Positions 31,261 through 31,388 of a DNA stretch of 31,388 nt are shown here, piece after piece. The stretch is from CAZKRU01 sp964555235 (GTDB taxonomy: Bacteria > Verrucomicrobiota > Verrucomicrobiia > Methylacidiphilales > CAMAQI01), in NCBI GenBank assembly GCA_964555235.1, contig CAZKRU010000048.1, positions 1 through 31,388 on the forward strand. Reading direction: 5' to 3'. How positions within the stretch are numbered: position 1 is the first letter of the stretch; each line of letters begins with the position of its first letter. The notes beneath the pieces were generated by a model. It saw only the letters and a program-made list of their open reading frames with translations, was not told the DNA's origin and made no database searches. Position numbers and translations under genes: made by a program.

Positions 31261-31309
31261 GTTTTTAGGTGTTGCCCTAAAAACGATGTCGGGGAAAATG
31301 TCGGGAAAA
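31261..31309 (-). promoter_or_regulatory. Hairpin and tandem 12-nt repeat upstream of the deacetylase gene
   Basis: GTTTTTAGG (31261-31269) and CCTAAAAAC (31276-31284) form a perfect 9-bp inverted repeat with a 6-nt loop, starting 37 bp before the ATG. Directly beyond are two tandem 12-nt units (31286-31297 and 31298-31309, ATGTCGGGGAAA type) with one difference. They could be an operator plus iterated binding sites, or a transcript leader structure. Function is inferred. Confidence 0.45.
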
Positions 31310-31336
31310 ATCTTACGCATCTTGGATTCATAAGCT

Positions 31337-31388
31337 GAGACCTCTGCAAAAAGGGTACTTTTAAGTGAAGGTGATGGGATTTAAAAAA
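31337..31388 (+). mobile_element. Possible insertion sequence end, cut by the window edge
   Basis: GAGACCTCTGCAAAAA begins at 31337. From memory, a GAGACCTTTGCAAAA-type string is the terminal inverted repeat of several IS5-group elements, so this may be the left end of one entering from the right. No transposase is visible, since only 52 bases remain. One short match is the only support. Confidence 0.25.

Noticed and set aside
31225..31320. N-terminal extension of the deacetylase-fold protein
   Set aside because: It would place 32 residues, including a tandem FPDI repeat, before a clear signal peptide. The DNA there is better explained as hairpin and tandem repeat.
1..31388. CRISPR arrays, tRNA or rRNA genes
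   Set aside because: No regularly spaced identical repeats, cloverleaf with CCA-type end or rRNA-like conserved stretch was found in any gap on reading both strands by eye.

Overview
Most of this 31 kb window is ordinary bacterial chromosome: about 30 protein genes, no rRNA, tRNA, CRISPR array or complete mobile element seen. The gene mix (hprK-ptsH-ptsI without transport EII genes, a PhyH-family dioxygenase beside an AraC regulator, tandem GspE/PilB ATPases with GspF/PilC, a CHASE2-type adenylate cyclase, a GT87 membrane protein, an exported deacetylase) suggests a Gram-negative-type bacterium. I think Verrucomicrobiota or a PVC relative is most likely. That is an inference from gene content, not from a marker phylogeny.

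Layout. 1-3.8 kb: histidine phosphatase and PhyH dioxygenase (minus), a divergent AraC regulator, a 200-bp foldback element and a xylose-isomerase-like TIM barrel. 3.8-7.1 kb (minus): a tightly packed four-gene operon encoding an exported protein, an N-acetylmuramoyl-alanine amidase, a GT87 protein and a DUF167 protein. 7.2-11.7 kb (plus): an APC permease with a C-terminal Usp-like domain, a membrane rhodanese and a CHASE2-adenylate cyclase. 11.7-17.4 kb (minus): pilB-like 1, pilB-like 2, pilC-like, a 70-aa membrane protein and an L,D-transpeptidase. 17.6-18.1 kb (minus): an unrecognised membrane-anchored Cys/His protein. 18.4-23.6 kb (plus): miaA, hflX, an N-carbamoylputrescine amidase, ftsY and ribD. 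24.0-28.5 kb (plus): hprK, ptsH, ptsI, a sugar nucleotidyltransferase and msrA. 28.6-31.2 kb (minus): an aldehyde dehydrogenase and a signal-peptide-bearing histone-deacetylase-fold protein.

The most unusual features are: (1) a set of degenerate, GC-rich foldback sequences that fill most of the longer intergenic gaps (1-28, 2606-2802, 18189-18266, 20632-20705, 21706-21758, 23670-23802, 28471-28540); (2) an HPr kinase in which the usual catalytic histidine before the P-loop aligns with Tyr153, although the rest of the active site and both HPr phosphosites look intact; (3) an apparently exported HDAC-family protein preceded by a perfect 9-bp hairpin and a tandem 12-nt repeat; and (4) a possible insertion-sequence end cut off at the right edge. 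I found no clear new multi-gene system. The intergenic repeat family is the best candidate for something under-described.
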